Below are positions 1 to 8,445 of a stretch of DNA of 64,000 bases, piece after piece. Both the position numbers and the translations under genes were made by a program. The notes beneath the pieces are model-generated. The model did no database searches. It worked only from the letters and a program-made list of their open reading frames with translations, and was not told the DNA's origin. The stretch is taken from positions 4,216,001-4,280,000 of the forward strand of contig NZ_CP060723.1 of assembly GCF_014395225.1 (NCBI RefSeq), read 5' to 3'. This DNA comes from Pedobacter roseus (GTDB lineage Bacteria; Bacteroidota; Bacteroidia; Sphingobacteriales; Sphingobacteriaceae). The stretch's first letter is position 1. Every line of letters starts with the position of its first letter.

Positions 1-1159
1 AGTTCATTACACGTTCTAAAACTTCGCGTGAGGCTTCATCCATCTGACTGATTTCATCTGCAAATACACCGTTGATGGCCGTATTTTTGATTTCTTTAAT
101 CTTTCTTGGCACTTCCTGCATCGCAAGTTCGATACGGCGTTGTTTTAAAACAGAGAAAAATTCGGTTATGTTATTGCTGATGATTTCTTCGGCATGTACC
201 AGTTCGTTATAACGTTCCTGGATATTTTTGCGTGCTACTTCTTTCAGCGATTCTACCTCGATATAATGAACCGGGTTATTGTGGATCACCGCAGGGGTAA
301 CATCATTAGGAATAGCCAAATCAACAATTACCTTTTTACCAGTTTCGCCATTTAATAATTTGGCATAAAGCTCTTCATTAATAATGGCTTCGGTAGAACC
401 TGTACAGGTAATAATCACATCAAAACCCTCATTAAAATCTTCAAGGGCCGCTAAAGGATAGGCTTTGCCGTTTAATTCTTCGGCCAAAGTTTCGGCTTTA
501 GAAAGGGTACGGTTGAAAATCGAAAAGTTGGAGTATTTATGTTTGTTGAGGTATTTTGCAATGTTCTGGTTGGTTTCGCCGGCACCAATAATCAAGATAC
601 GTGAGTTGCCGCACATATTTAATTCTTTTAATTTACGATAAGCCAATGAAACTACAGAAACCGGATTTTTTGAAATATTGGTATGGGTATAAACTTCTTT
701 AGCTGTTTTAACTACCCGCTCCATAATCATTCGCATGTAATCGCCAGTAAATCCTGCATCACGGCAATTCTCGTAAGCCCTGCGGATTTGGGCAAGAATT
801 TCTTTTTCCCCAACCACCAAACTCTCTAAAGAGCAAGATGTTCTTAATAAATGGTTAAAAGCTTCTTCATTTTCGTAAACAGAAACACTATCAAGAAAAC
901 GCTCCATAAACTCAGGAGGCAGTCCCATATCCAAAACGGTAAGAAATCTGGTTACAAATTCTTTGTCGGTTTTCTCTTTGGTAAGGAAAACAAACTCTAC
1001 ACGGTTACAGGTTCCGATATAGAAAATCTCGCTAACGGGAAGTTCAGACTGAACATTTTTCAACCTGCTATCTAGACTTTGATCACAAATAACTAATTTC
1101 CCTAAAGATTTCAGGTCGATGTGGTGATGCGTAAAAGCTATTACTTTTAAATATTCCAA
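1..1159 (-). CDS. hemA: Glutamyl-tRNA reductase, 3' end outside the window
   Basis: Catalyses the NADPH-dependent reduction of glutamyl-tRNA to glutamate-1-semialdehyde, the first step of C5-pathway tetrapyrrole (haem) synthesis in the cytoplasm. The reading frame is open from 1159 to the window edge (386 codons); family members are about 415-420 residues, so roughly 30 C-terminal residues are missing. The signature YIGTCNR, with the nucleophilic Cys at about residue 51, is followed by the NADP-binding segment ILIIGAGETNQNIAKYL and by TCTGSTEAII. The start is inferred to be TTG at 1159 (LEYLKVIAFTHHHIDLK), because the family begins with M-x-YLKVIAFTH. A GGAAG lies 4 nt upstream and a -7-like box TACTTTTG (minus strand) about 30 nt upstream. 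Divergent from the DoxX-like gene. Confidence 0.96.
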   Translation of the reverse strand, partial: MEYLKVIAFTHHHIDLKSLGKLVICDQSLDSRLKNVQSELPVSEIFYIGTCNRVEFVFLTKEKTDKEFVTRFLTVLDMGLPPEFMERFLDSVSVYENEEAFNHLLRTSCSLESLVVGEKEILAQIRRAYENCRDAGFTGDYMRMIMERVVKTAKEVYTHTNISKNPVSVVSLAYRKLKELNMCGNSRILIIGAGETNQNIAKYLNKHKYSNFSIFNRTLSKAETLAEELNGKAYPLAALEDFNEGFDVIITCTGSTEAIINEELYAKLLNGETGKKVIVDLAIPNDVTPAVIHNNPVHYIEVESLKEVARKNIQERYNELVHAEEIISNNITEFFSVLKQRRIELAMQEVPRKIKEIKNTAINGVFADEISQMDEASREVLERVMN

Positions 1160-1189
1160 GTGCTTCCGTTATTAACTATTATCGGGATA

Positions 1190-1197
1190 CAAAAGTA
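1190..1197 (-). promoter_or_regulatory. Putative -7 box of hemA (TACTTTTG)
   Basis: On the minus strand this reads TACTTTTG, an exact fit to the Bacteroidota -7 consensus TAnnTTTG. It lies about 30 nt before the TTG proposed as the hemA start, so a short leader is expected. No convincing -33 TTG was found. Confidence 0.5.
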
Positions 1198-1294
1198 ACA
1201 TGGTGAAGCCATGTCACTGTCATTAACCTGTAATTTACATCAATTTAGAACGGTTTTAAATAGCAACCCTCTAAAATTAAACCATATATCGATC

Positions 1295-1678
1295 ATGATA
1301 AACAGACCAACCTATAAAATTTTTCTCTGGGTTTATGCTCTTCTCTACATTCTGGCCGGATGTAACCACTTTTTATCCACTGCAGTATATTACGGAATTA
1401 TGCCTAAATGGTTGCCTGCACCTGGCTTTTTAATTTACTTCTCCGGGGTATTGGAAATCGTTTTCGGGTTTTTATTGCTGTTTAAAAAGACAAGAAAGCT
1501 TGCCGCGGTGCTAATTATACTGATGCTGATCGCCTTTATGCCTGCGCACATCTACATGATCCAGAAGGCACCGTTCATGTTGGGCAAAATAATGGTTACG
1601 CCTCTAATTGCATGGCTGAGGTTACCATTTCAGGTATTGTTTATGGGTTGGGCATGGTATTATTATTTTAAAGAATAA
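1295..1678 (+). CDS. DoxX-like four-helix membrane protein
   Basis: A 127-residue inner-membrane protein with four predicted hydrophobic helices: WVYALLYILAGCNHF, LIYFSGVLEIVFGFLLL, AAVLIILMLIAFMPAHIYM, and a last one ending FMGWAWYYYFKE. The pattern 'AG..HF ... MPKWLPAP ... SG.LEI..G ... FMPAHIYM' is typical of the DoxX/DoxD-like family, whose members are mostly uncharacterised; some are linked to quinone or thiosulfate oxidation. The frame is open from 1211, but the first 28 codons lack membrane-protein character, so ATG 1295 (MINRPTYKIF) is preferred. It is transcribed divergently from hemA. Function cannot be assigned beyond family. Confidence 0.8.
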   Translation: MINRPTYKIFLWVYALLYILAGCNHFLSTAVYYGIMPKWLPAPGFLIYFSGVLEIVFGFLLLFKKTRKLAAVLIILMLIAFMPAHIYMIQKAPFMLGKIMVTPLIAWLRLPFQVLFMGWAWYYYFKE

Positions 1679-1696
1679 TTTATTATTAAAAATAAT

Positions 1697-1885
1697 ATGT
1701 TTATTTTTTTGAAGCGCAGTTGCAGTGCTAATGGGAAAGGTTCCGTCCTGCTGTATATTACAATCCTTTTGGACAACATCCTAAACAACAATTTAACGGT
1801 TCCAAAAGGGATTTCCATTTCCATCAGGGCTATTATACCAAAGGTTGTAATCAGTTTCTTAATATCTAAAATACAACAAAATTAG
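1697..1885 (+). repeat. Coding-like relic or interspersed element between two genes
   Basis: Two frames here are open but disagree. Frame one gives a 62-codon ORF with no leader signal. A second frame, after a stop at 1717-1719, reads on as WERFRPAVYYNPFGQHPKQQ and continues to a stop at 1882. This composition (Gln, Phe, Tyr, His) is unlike the neighbours. I do not recognise a protein family. It could be a decayed gene or an interspersed non-coding element; copy number in the genome would decide. Confidence 0.3.
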
Positions 1886-1924
1886 ATTTCGTAGGTTTAT
1901 ATTTTATACCAATTCCTTTAAATT

Positions 1925-2752
1925 ATGATTATACAAAGCAATTTTAGCCTTAGCGGTTCAGACGGAAAATTAATTATCGGCGATATAACTTTTGATGAAA
2001 AAAATCCAAATACGCCCATCATACTTTTTGTACACGGCTTTAAAGGTTTTAAAGATTGGGGCGCGCATAATTTAGTGGCCAGGTATTTTGCCAGCAATGG
2101 TTACCGTTACGTTAAGTTTAATTTATCGCATAGCGGTGTGCCCGTTGATGACCCAAAAGATGTAACCGATATGGACGCTTTTGCCAGCAACACCGTATCG
2201 AAAGAACTTTTTGACGTAAATGCGGTACTCGATTTTATTGAAAAAGCTTATGGTAAAGACACAAAGGTGAACCTGATAGGCCATAGTCGTGGCGGTGGAT
2301 TATCAATTATCGAAGCGGCAAACGATTTAAGGATCAATAAACTGATTACCTGGAGTGCCATTGCCGATTTTAACAGCCTGTGGAAAAAAGAACAGGAAAC
2401 AGAATGGAAAAAAACCGGGAAAATCTTTGTTACCAACGCACGTACCAAAGAGCAGATGCCCTTAAACGTAACTTTATTGGAAGATTTGGAAGAAAATGCC
2501 CCAACATTGAATATTACAGATGCGGCAAAACGTGTAAATATTCCCTGGTTAATTATCCATGGCGATGATGATGTAAATGTTCCTTTCGAAACCGCTCAGA
2601 CTTTGGCAGAAGCCAACCCAGGCAGCAGGTTGGTTAAAATTGAAGGCGCCAACCATGTGTATGGAGCAACACAGCCTTATACCAGCGAAACATTGCCACC
2701 ACTTTTGTTTAAGGTTTGCGAAAAGTGTCTTGTTTTCTTAAACGAAGGATAA
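1925..2752 (+). CDS. Alpha/beta hydrolase (serine hydrolase, dienelactone-hydrolase-like)
   Basis: A 275-residue cytoplasmic protein with no signal peptide and a complete alpha/beta-hydrolase layout. The oxyanion-loop segment is FVHGFKGFKDWG (residues 35-46), the nucleophile elbow GHSRGG puts Ser at 121, the acid is Asp216 in HGDDDVNVP, and the general base is His244 in GANHVYG. This resembles esterases and acyl hydrolases annotated as 'alpha/beta hydrolase' or Hydrolase_4; the substrate cannot be read from the sequence. ATG 1925 follows an A/T-rich leader. The next gene, a small lipoprotein, starts 19 bp after the stop and may be co-transcribed. Confidence 0.88.
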   Translation: MIIQSNFSLSGSDGKLIIGDITFDEKNPNTPIILFVHGFKGFKDWGAHNLVARYFASNGYRYVKFNLSHSGVPVDDPKDVTDMDAFASNTVSKELFDVNAVLDFIEKAYGKDTKVNLIGHSRGGGLSIIEAANDLRINKLITWSAIADFNSLWKKEQETEWKKTGKIFVTNARTKEQMPLNVTLLEDLEENAPTLNITDAAKRVNIPWLIIHGDDDVNVPFETAQTLAEANPGSRLVKIEGANHVYGATQPYTSETLPPLLFKVCEKCLVFLNEG

Positions 2753-2771
2753 AGTATGATATATTTAGGTT

Positions 2772-3347
2772 ATGACTAAGGTTAAAACTCTTGCAATGCT
2801 TTCAATTGCCCCATCTATTTTTCTCATGGCCTGTTCACAGAGTCATGAGAAAAATAAGAATATTGAAGACAGTACAATTAAAAAAGAAATGATTGTAAAA
2901 GCTGTATCAGTTGAAAAATCGATTCAACAAAAAGTTGAAGAGGACACTTTAGGAAATTTTGCGGATTACTATGTGGCGGTACTCGATACCAATATGAATT
3001 ACAATCCAATTCATTCGAAAATGTTTAGCACCAGTGAGGCTTTAAACATCCCGATTGATACTTTGGGACGCTACTACAATAAAAAGAAAGATGAAATTAT
3101 CCTCCCTGAAAATGACGAGGATGAGATATATGCAGGAGAATATTTCCCTAGAAGAAATGCGGAAGAGAATTTAAGTTTAGAATATTTAAATATGTACAAG
3201 CCAGATGCAAAAGCCAAAACAATTGCACTGGTGGCCGGGATATACGCAGACAAGGATTCGGCGACCATTGCCTTAAAAAAACTGAAGACGATTGAACCAA
3301 AAGCTTTCGTGCTTAAATCGAAAATTTATGTTGGCTGTATGCATTAA
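2772..3347 (+). CDS. Small predicted lipoprotein of unknown function
   Basis: A 191-residue protein with a lipoprotein signal peptide: MTKVKTLAMLSIAPSIFLMAC puts the lipid-modified Cys at 21 (lipobox LMAC). The mature part is Lys/Glu-rich. The C-terminal ~40 residues (AKTIALVAGIYADKDSATIA, then ...FVLKSKIYVG) have the rhythm of a SPOR-like peptidoglycan-binding fold (G-x-Y/F-x-D..A, then ...YVG), but the match is weak and by eye only. Expected in the outer or inner membrane facing the periplasm. Probably co-transcribed with the hydrolase 19 bp upstream. No firm function. Confidence 0.7.
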   Translation: MTKVKTLAMLSIAPSIFLMACSQSHEKNKNIEDSTIKKEMIVKAVSVEKSIQQKVEEDTLGNFADYYVAVLDTNMNYNPIHSKMFSTSEALNIPIDTLGRYYNKKKDEIILPENDEDEIYAGEYFPRRNAEENLSLEYLNMYKPDAKAKTIALVAGIYADKDSATIALKKLKTIEPKAFVLKSKIYVGCMH

Positions 3348-3399
3348 TTCGGTTCGATAACGAAATATCTATAAAGAAAGAAAAAATGATTACCAGGTA

Positions 3400-3467
3400 G
3401 TCGTCACCTGAATTTATTTCAGGGTCTGGTTAGCTAGAAAGATGCTGAACTGAATTCAACATGACGA
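3400..3467. repeat. Palindromic intergenic element (CGTCA...TGACG type)
   Basis: The ends GTCGTCA and TGACGAT are near-perfect inverted repeats, enclosing a smaller palindrome CTGAATTTATTTCAG and a second half-site GCTGAACTGAATTCA. The layout matches two further elements here (25878-25988 and 50372-50452), which share the outer CGTCA/TGACG ends but have different inner arms. It lies between two convergent genes and could act as a folding element or bidirectional terminator. Confidence 0.55.
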
Positions 3468-3536
3468 TCGCATGAGGCAAAGGAGCTAAAAATTTAAGCT
3501 TGATAAATAAATATTGACGTATAAAAACCTTGTGAA

Positions 3537-4814
3537 CTAATCATCGCCTCTCCTTACAAAATTTCGCATATCGCTACCGCTAGGGCTTTGAAAAATTTCG
3601 AGGTCAAAATACGGTACCGCAGCCAAGAGGTGGTCAAAGATATCAGCAGCCACTTCTTCGAAACGTTTTAAACCTTTTTCTTTCGAGAAGACATAAATTT
3701 CAATGGGCAGTCCGTTTTCTGTGGCCTGTAACTGGCGCACCATAAAGGTGAGTTCCTTATTGATATGTGGATTGCTTTCGAGGTATTTTTCGGCATAAAC
3801 CCTAAAAGTACCAATATTGGTCATGTGGCGGCCATTAACCAGGTTATTTGGGTTTACCGTATTTTCAGCATTATAACGTTCAATAAAAGTTTGGGTTTCT
3901 TTGAGGTAATCTTTCAAAAAATCGATGCTTTGTAACCTCCCGATCAGTTCTTCATCACAAAATTTAATACTCGAAATTTTAATGTTAATGTGGCGTTTAA
4001 TTCTCCTGCCCTCACTTTCTTCCATAGCCCGCCAGTTTTTAAACGACTCGCTTACAATGGCATAACTGGGCACAATGGTTACCGTTTTATCCCAGTTACG
4101 TACTTTAATGGTGGTTAAATTAATTTCGGTTACCTCGCCATCGGCACCATATTTTTCTACAGTAATCCAGTCACCTACCCTCACCAGGTCAATTGCACTC
4201 ATTTGTACCGAAGCCACAAAACCCAAAATCGGATCCCTGAAAACCAATATAAAAACTGCGGTAACGGCACCAAAGCCACCAAATACATATAAGGGTGATT
4301 CACCTAAAATAATCGATAGAATCAACACGAAACCAACAATGTAAAATACAATTTTGGCCACCTGTTTATAACTCCTGATGGGTTTATCGGCATATTTCTT
4401 TGATGATTCCATAATGGATACCAAAGCGTTCAAAAATGCATTTATGGCGAACATTACCGCCAAAACCATGTAGATTTTGGCAAAAATCAATGCATAAAAG
4501 TGCCAGTTTTTAAAATAGATAAAAAGATAAGGAACTACGTTATAAATAATGTAGGCACCAAATATTAAGGCAAACGCCCTGAAAACCCTAAACTCAAACA
4601 ATGCCTTTTGCCAATCGGATTTGGTTTTGGCACTTTTTACCACAACAATAAAAGCCTGGCGAGTTACAAAAATCGTGATGAATAAGAATAACGTAACGCC
4701 TACCAGTCCGATAAAAAAATAAGAATAAATAAGTTCGCTACCTGCAAGGCCTTTACCAGCCAGCCAGTTTCTAAGTTCACTAAACAGGTATTGAAACTCG
4801 GGGATATTCATCAA
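3537..4814 (-). CDS. Mechanosensitive channel of the MscS family (YbdG-like)
   Basis: A 425-residue inner-membrane protein close in length to E. coli YbdG (415). It has about five transmembrane helices in residues 25-195. The pore-lining helix is followed by the MscS beta-domain signature FRDPILGFVASVQMSAIDLVRVGDWITVE (about residues 191-219), then VTEINLTTIKVRNWDKTVTIVPSYAIVSESFKNW. The long C-terminal alpha/beta domain typical of YbdG follows. The role is release of solutes on hypo-osmotic shock. The first two codons are both Met; 4814 is used. It lies downstream of ispG but is separated by a 200-bp gap containing a repeat, so it may have its own promoter. Confidence 0.92.
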   Translation of the reverse strand: MMNIPEFQYLFSELRNWLAGKGLAGSELIYSYFFIGLVGVTLFLFITIFVTRQAFIVVVKSAKTKSDWQKALFEFRVFRAFALIFGAYIIYNVVPYLFIYFKNWHFYALIFAKIYMVLAVMFAINAFLNALVSIMESSKKYADKPIRSYKQVAKIVFYIVGFVLILSIILGESPLYVFGGFGAVTAVFILVFRDPILGFVASVQMSAIDLVRVGDWITVEKYGADGEVTEINLTTIKVRNWDKTVTIVPSYAIVSESFKNWRAMEESEGRRIKRHINIKISSIKFCDEELIGRLQSIDFLKDYLKETQTFIERYNAENTVNPNNLVNGRHMTNIGTFRVYAEKYLESNPHINKELTFMVRQLQATENGLPIEIYVFSKEKGLKRFEEVAADIFDHLLAAVPYFDLEIFQSPSGSDMRNFVRRGDD

Positions 4815-4881
4815 GGCAATTTAGGATTTATTGGTCAGAAAAGTAAATGGTCCTCCATTCTTTCTCGTGCTAATGATATCA

Positions 4882-4949
4882 TTAACCACAGATAAAAAGG
4901 ATGTACACAGATAAAACCCAAACTCCTCGGTCTGTGTCCTCACAGACCG
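4882..4949. repeat. Interspersed repeat copy 1 plus a 9-bp hairpin
   Basis: Begins TTAACCACAGATAAAAAGG and runs through ACACAGATAAAA. The same string is found on the opposite strand at 53709-53768, differing at one base of the shared part. Immediately after it is a perfect hairpin CGGTCTGTG-TCCT-CACAGACCG (4928-4949). It lies in the gap between ispG and the mechanosensitive channel gene. Confidence 0.6.
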
Positions 4950-5014
4950 AAATAAAAATAACTTATTTAAAAGTGGTTTATGGGAACACAAACCACGGCT
5001 CGCATTATTAACGA

Positions 5015-7000
5015 TTAAACCTTTTCTACCCAATTCCCATCACCTTTGATGATATCAATCAGTTCATCCAAAGCATAAGCGGTAATTACATTTTTCTTTA
5101 CCACTTCTTTACCGCGGTACAGGGTAATTTTATCAGGTCCGGTACCCACATAGCCGTAATCGGCATCGGCCATTTCGCCCGGACCATTAACAATACAGCC
5201 CATGATACCAATTTTAATGCCTTTTAAATGATCGGTACGTGAGCGGATCAGTTGCGTGGTTTCCTGCAAGTCAAAAAGGGTACGACCACAGCTTGGGCAT
5301 GAGATATATTCTGTTTTACTGATCCTTGTTCGGGTAGCCTGCAAAATCCCGAAACTGGTCGAATTAATCAATGAAAGGTTTTGACCCTGTGCATCAATCC
5401 AAACACCATCTCCAAAACCATCGGTAAATAAAGCACCAATATCAGTTGCAGCATAAAGCATTAAATGATCGGCATCTGCATCCTGGTAAGTTCTTTTTAT
5501 AATTACCGGAATCTGAATGTTTTGTTCTTGTAATGCAACGAAAAAAGCCCTTTGCTCAGCCATTCCATGAGATGCAAAAGTTTTTAAAATCAGAACAACA
5601 TTAGGTTGAAATGTTGGAATGTTGGAATGTTGGAATGTTCCCGCATCAACCTCAACAAAATTTAACAGATCATCTTTATGATCAGCTTTGGTAAATTCTT
5701 CTAAAGAGAATAACGGATGGCAGTTGTTTTTATCTTGAAGTTTTAGCCATGTTTGATAGTTATAAATCTGCTTTAAATTTCCCGGGAAAGAGAAAGAGGG
5801 CAAGTTATCTCCCAAATAAGCTAAATCGCATGCCTGATCGGCCAGATTATACTTATCTAAACCTGCACTATAGTTATAGCCAACCGAACTTAAAAAGTAA
5901 GGATCTTTTAAATTTTCTTTTGAAACATCGATCATCACTACCGGATGGTGGTGCCCGCCAATATGTTGTACAGGTGTTGTGATGCGGCGGTTGTATTCGT
6001 AAGGAGAGTAAGTTTTAATGGCAGATGTATGATGTAAAATGGAAGACGTGCCAATAGACTCCGGACTTCGGACTTCCGACTTCGGACTCCTTAAAGCATA
6101 GCGGTCTGCCAAAGCCTTTGCTACCGGTGCTTCAAATTCAGGATCTTCGGTTAACGAAACGCGAATGGTATCGCCCAATCCGTCTTCCAGCAAAGTTCCA
6201 ATGCCTACGGCCGATTTAATACGTCCGTCTTCGCCATCGCCAGCCTCAGTAACGCCCAAGTGTAGCGGGTAATTCATCCCTTCTTTAGCCATGGTTTCTA
6301 CCAGCAAACGGTAAGCCTGAACCATTATCTGGGTATTACTGGCTTTCATCGAGATCACCAGGTTGTAATAGTTCTGGTCCTCGCACATGCGCATAAACTC
6401 CATTGCCGATTCTACCATTCCGCGTGGGGTATCGCCGTAATGGCTCATAATCCTGTCGGAAAGTGAACCATGATTGGTACCGATGCGCATAGCAGTGCCA
6501 TACTCTTTGCAGATTTTAACCAATGGAATAAACTTTTTGTAAATCCGGCTTAGCTCTGCATTGTAGGCATCCTGAGTATATTCTATATTTTCGAATTTCT
6601 TTTTATCAGCGTAGTTGCCCGGGTTTACGCGTACTTTTTCTACAATCCTGGCAGCCATTTCGGCAGCGTTTGGTGTAAAATGAATATCTGCAATTAATGG
6701 CACGTTGTAACCACGTAAACGCAATTCTTTTTTAATATTGGCAAGGTTTTCTGCTTCTTTAATGCTTGGCGCAGTAATACGCACATATTCGCAACCCGAT
6801 TCTACCATGCGGATGGTTTGCTCTACTGTACCCAGGGTATCCATGGTATCAGTAGTAGTCATCGATTGGATACGGATCGGGTTGTGTCCGCCCAGTGCGA
6901 TATCGCCGATGTTAACTTCGCGTGTTAAATACCTAGAATAAGCCGTTAAACTGTTGCAATATCCTCCAGCCAGATCATGTTTTGCCAATATATTTTCCAT
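5015..7000 (-). CDS. ispG: 4-hydroxy-3-methylbut-2-enyl-diphosphate synthase, long form
   Basis: Iron-sulfur enzyme that converts MEcPP to HMBPP, the penultimate step of the MEP isoprenoid pathway. At 661 residues it is the long three-domain type found in plants, Chlamydia and Bacteroidota: an N-terminal TIM barrel (residues ~20-300, with IRIQSMTTTDTMDT and ADIHF), an extra central domain (~325-560), and a C-terminal [4Fe-4S] domain with CPSCG and GIMGCIVNGPGEM as cluster ligands. Two stretches look foreign: SPKSEVRSPES at the barrel/insert junction, encoded by a 7-bp repeat array (6058-6090), and FQHSNIPTFQ, encoded by an 8-bp repeat array (5605-5639). A TATCTTTG box ends 8 nt before ATG 7000, so the mRNA has almost no leader. 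Confidence 0.97.
   Translation of the reverse strand: MENILAKHDLAGGYCNSLTAYSRYLTREVNIGDIALGGHNPIRIQSMTTTDTMDTLGTVEQTIRMVESGCEYVRITAPSIKEAENLANIKKELRLRGYNVPLIADIHFTPNAAEMAARIVEKVRVNPGNYADKKKFENIEYTQDAYNAELSRIYKKFIPLVKICKEYGTAMRIGTNHGSLSDRIMSHYGDTPRGMVESAMEFMRMCEDQNYYNLVISMKASNTQIMVQAYRLLVETMAKEGMNYPLHLGVTEAGDGEDGRIKSAVGIGTLLEDGLGDTIRVSLTEDPEFEAPVAKALADRYALRSPKSEVRSPESIGTSSILHHTSAIKTYSPYEYNRRITTPVQHIGGHHHPVVMIDVSKENLKDPYFLSSVGYNYSAGLDKYNLADQACDLAYLGDNLPSFSFPGNLKQIYNYQTWLKLQDKNNCHPLFSLEEFTKADHKDDLLNFVEVDAGTFQHSNIPTFQPNVVLILKTFASHGMAEQRAFFVALQEQNIQIPVIIKRTYQDADADHLMLYAATDIGALFTDGFGDGVWIDAQGQNLSLINSTSFGILQATRTRISKTEYISCPSCGRTLFDLQETTQLIRSRTDHLKGIKIGIMGCIVNGPGEMADADYGYVGTGPDKITLYRGKEVVKKNVITAYALDELIDIIKGDGNWVEKV
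5605..5639. repeat. 8-bp tandem array inside ispG
   Basis: Four units of TTGGAATG (first unit TTGAAATG). On the minus strand this is translated within IspG as part of GTFQHSNIPTFQPN. The same unit occurs outside genes at 7023-7050, just upstream of ispG. Confidence 0.8.
6058..6090. repeat. 7-bp tandem array (ACTYCGG) inside ispG
   Basis: Units read ACTCCGG, ACTTCGG, ACTTCCG, ACTTCGG, ACTCC on the plus strand. Translated from the minus strand as SPKSEVRSPES at the junction between the TIM barrel and central domain of IspG. The same unit set occurs inside ribF at 56154-56184. Confidence 0.85.
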
Positions 7001-7007
7001 CTGTTTG

Positions 7008-7015
7008 CAAAGATA
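7008..7015 (-). promoter_or_regulatory. Putative -7 box of ispG (TATCTTTG)
   Basis: Minus-strand TATCTTTG, an exact match to TAnnTTTG. It ends 8 nt before the ispG ATG (7000), which implies a leader of only a few nucleotides. The expected -33 region is occupied by the TTGGAATG repeat, and no -33 TTG is visible. Confidence 0.5.
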
Positions 7016-7022
7016 AGGATTG

Positions 7023-7050
7023 TTGGAATGTTTTAAGTTGGAATGTTGTA
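7023..7050. repeat. TTGGAATG repeat upstream of ispG
   Basis: Two TTGGAATG units separated by a T-rich 7-mer, the same unit as the in-gene array at 5605-5639. It lies where the upstream part of the ispG promoter would be. Confidence 0.6.
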
Positions 7051-7095
7051 AAAGATGCTGGTTAGCAACGTCAAAAACTCTTACTGTAACAGATA

Positions 7096-8445
7096 TTACT
7101 GGTTTAAAAAAGTGAGTACCTCAGTATTAAATTCTGAAACCTTTTCTACAGGCACATAGTGTGAAGCACCCTTAAAAATAAAAAGCTGCGATTTAGGAAT
7201 ATTAGCAGCTATAAATTTGGTGTGCTTTTCTAAAATCATATCTTTTTCACCTGCCATTACCAATACTGGAGCTTTAATCTTCTTTAGATCTAAAGCCGTA
7301 AGATGTGGTTCAGTTAATAACATGGTAAATAATTTAACCTGATACTTTGACTTAGCATCTAATTTCGTTTTTAAGCTTTCAATAGCCTTGCGAACTTCTT
7401 CTAATGTGCTGGTTGAAACGGCATCATTTGGATTTGTACAGGCACCAGTAATGGCGAGTTTATCTACATATTTAGGGTATTTAGCAGCCATAATCAATCC
7501 CGTATTTCCACCATCGCTCCAGCCTAAAATATTCGTTTTATTGATATGCAGAGAATCAAGTAATATTTTCATGTCTTCAGCATACAGATCATAGGAAAGT
7601 GGATCTGTACTAGAATCAGTGCTTTTCCCTTGTCCACGGGTATCTACTGCAATAACTTTATATTTTTTTGAGAACGCTTTAATCTGTTTTTTAAAAGCGC
7701 TTATCGATTGGCTATTTCCATGCAATAATAGAAGAGGATCACCTGTTCCATAGGTCTCGTAATATAGTTCGGCATCCTTTACTTTCACCCTGCCAGATGC
7801 CGCCGTATTATTACCATAATTAATGGGCTCTGGAGTATTGGGGTTATAACCCGTCTTAATTTTTGCTTGGCTGATATCTACCCCATCAATCAATACCTGA
7901 ATATCGTCTACCCACATTTTACCTGGCCCATATAACAAAGGAAAAAGATAAATTTTTGATGCCTCTTTTTGAAGTGGCAGCTTTAGGCTGTATAATTGCC
8001 AATCTTGGGTTCCGTATATCCGCTTCGCTAGTAGATTGGTAAATTGTAACTTGTCATTATCCTCATCATCAATTCTAAATGGAAAATCCGCATGGCCGGT
8101 AACATGCTCTAATTTTAGATAAAATCTGATTTCTACTTCCTTCCCATCAAATTTTGCAGGAATAATTAGACTAGACATGGCATAATTTGATTCAACATCT
8201 TGGGCAATATTTTCTATCAACAAGGAGTATTTGCCTGTATACTTTTGGGTTGAATCGATTTCAACTTTATATCCACTTTTGGTCATACCCGTATTCCACC
8301 CAATAGAAGACTTAGGATTAGGGATTATTTTTTCGAAACCTAAATTATATTCATCCTTAACAGGTTTTAACGAATCTGATGATATTTGGCAAAAAGAAGT
8401 AAACTGATAAAAAGCAAAGACCGTGGTGAGAAATGTACGTAGCAT
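7096..8445 (-). CDS. Secreted alpha/beta hydrolase with N-terminal beta-sandwich domain
   Basis: A 449-residue protein with a Sec signal peptide (MLRTFLTTVFAFYQFTSFCQ). Residues ~30-190 look like a carbohydrate-binding-module-type jelly roll: alternating beta strands, ending KMWVDDIQVLIDG, a pattern common in CBM-like domains. Residues ~218-449 are a canonical alpha/beta hydrolase, with oxyanion LHGNSQS (241-247), nucleophile Ser310 in GWSDGG, acid Asp402 in GEKD and base His429 in GASHYVP. The closest architecture is the proline-iminopeptidase or haloperoxidase-like esterase group; the substrate is unknown. It acts in the periplasm or outside the cell. The next gene upstream on the same strand is 260 bp away, so it is likely a single transcription unit. 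Confidence 0.85.
   Translation of the reverse strand: MLRTFLTTVFAFYQFTSFCQISSDSLKPVKDEYNLGFEKIIPNPKSSIGWNTGMTKSGYKVEIDSTQKYTGKYSLLIENIAQDVESNYAMSSLIIPAKFDGKEVEIRFYLKLEHVTGHADFPFRIDDEDNDKLQFTNLLAKRIYGTQDWQLYSLKLPLQKEASKIYLFPLLYGPGKMWVDDIQVLIDGVDISQAKIKTGYNPNTPEPINYGNNTAASGRVKVKDAELYYETYGTGDPLLLLHGNSQSISAFKKQIKAFSKKYKVIAVDTRGQGKSTDSSTDPLSYDLYAEDMKILLDSLHINKTNILGWSDGGNTGLIMAAKYPKYVDKLAITGACTNPNDAVSTSTLEEVRKAIESLKTKLDAKSKYQVKLFTMLLTEPHLTALDLKKIKAPVLVMAGEKDMILEKHTKFIAANIPKSQLFIFKGASHYVPVEKVSEFNTEVLTFLNQ

Noticed and set aside
1211..1294. Longer start for the DoxX-like gene
   Set aside because: The extra 28 residues precede the first membrane helix without similarity to the family, and ATG 1295 gives the usual N-terminus.
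3200..3347. Definite SPOR domain in the small lipoprotein
   Set aside because: The pattern is suggestive but too short and divergent to claim by eye; left as a remark.
4928..4949. Terminator of ispG
   Set aside because: The 9-bp hairpin is perfect but has no T-run on the minus strand and is contiguous with an interspersed repeat, so it is better seen as part of that element.
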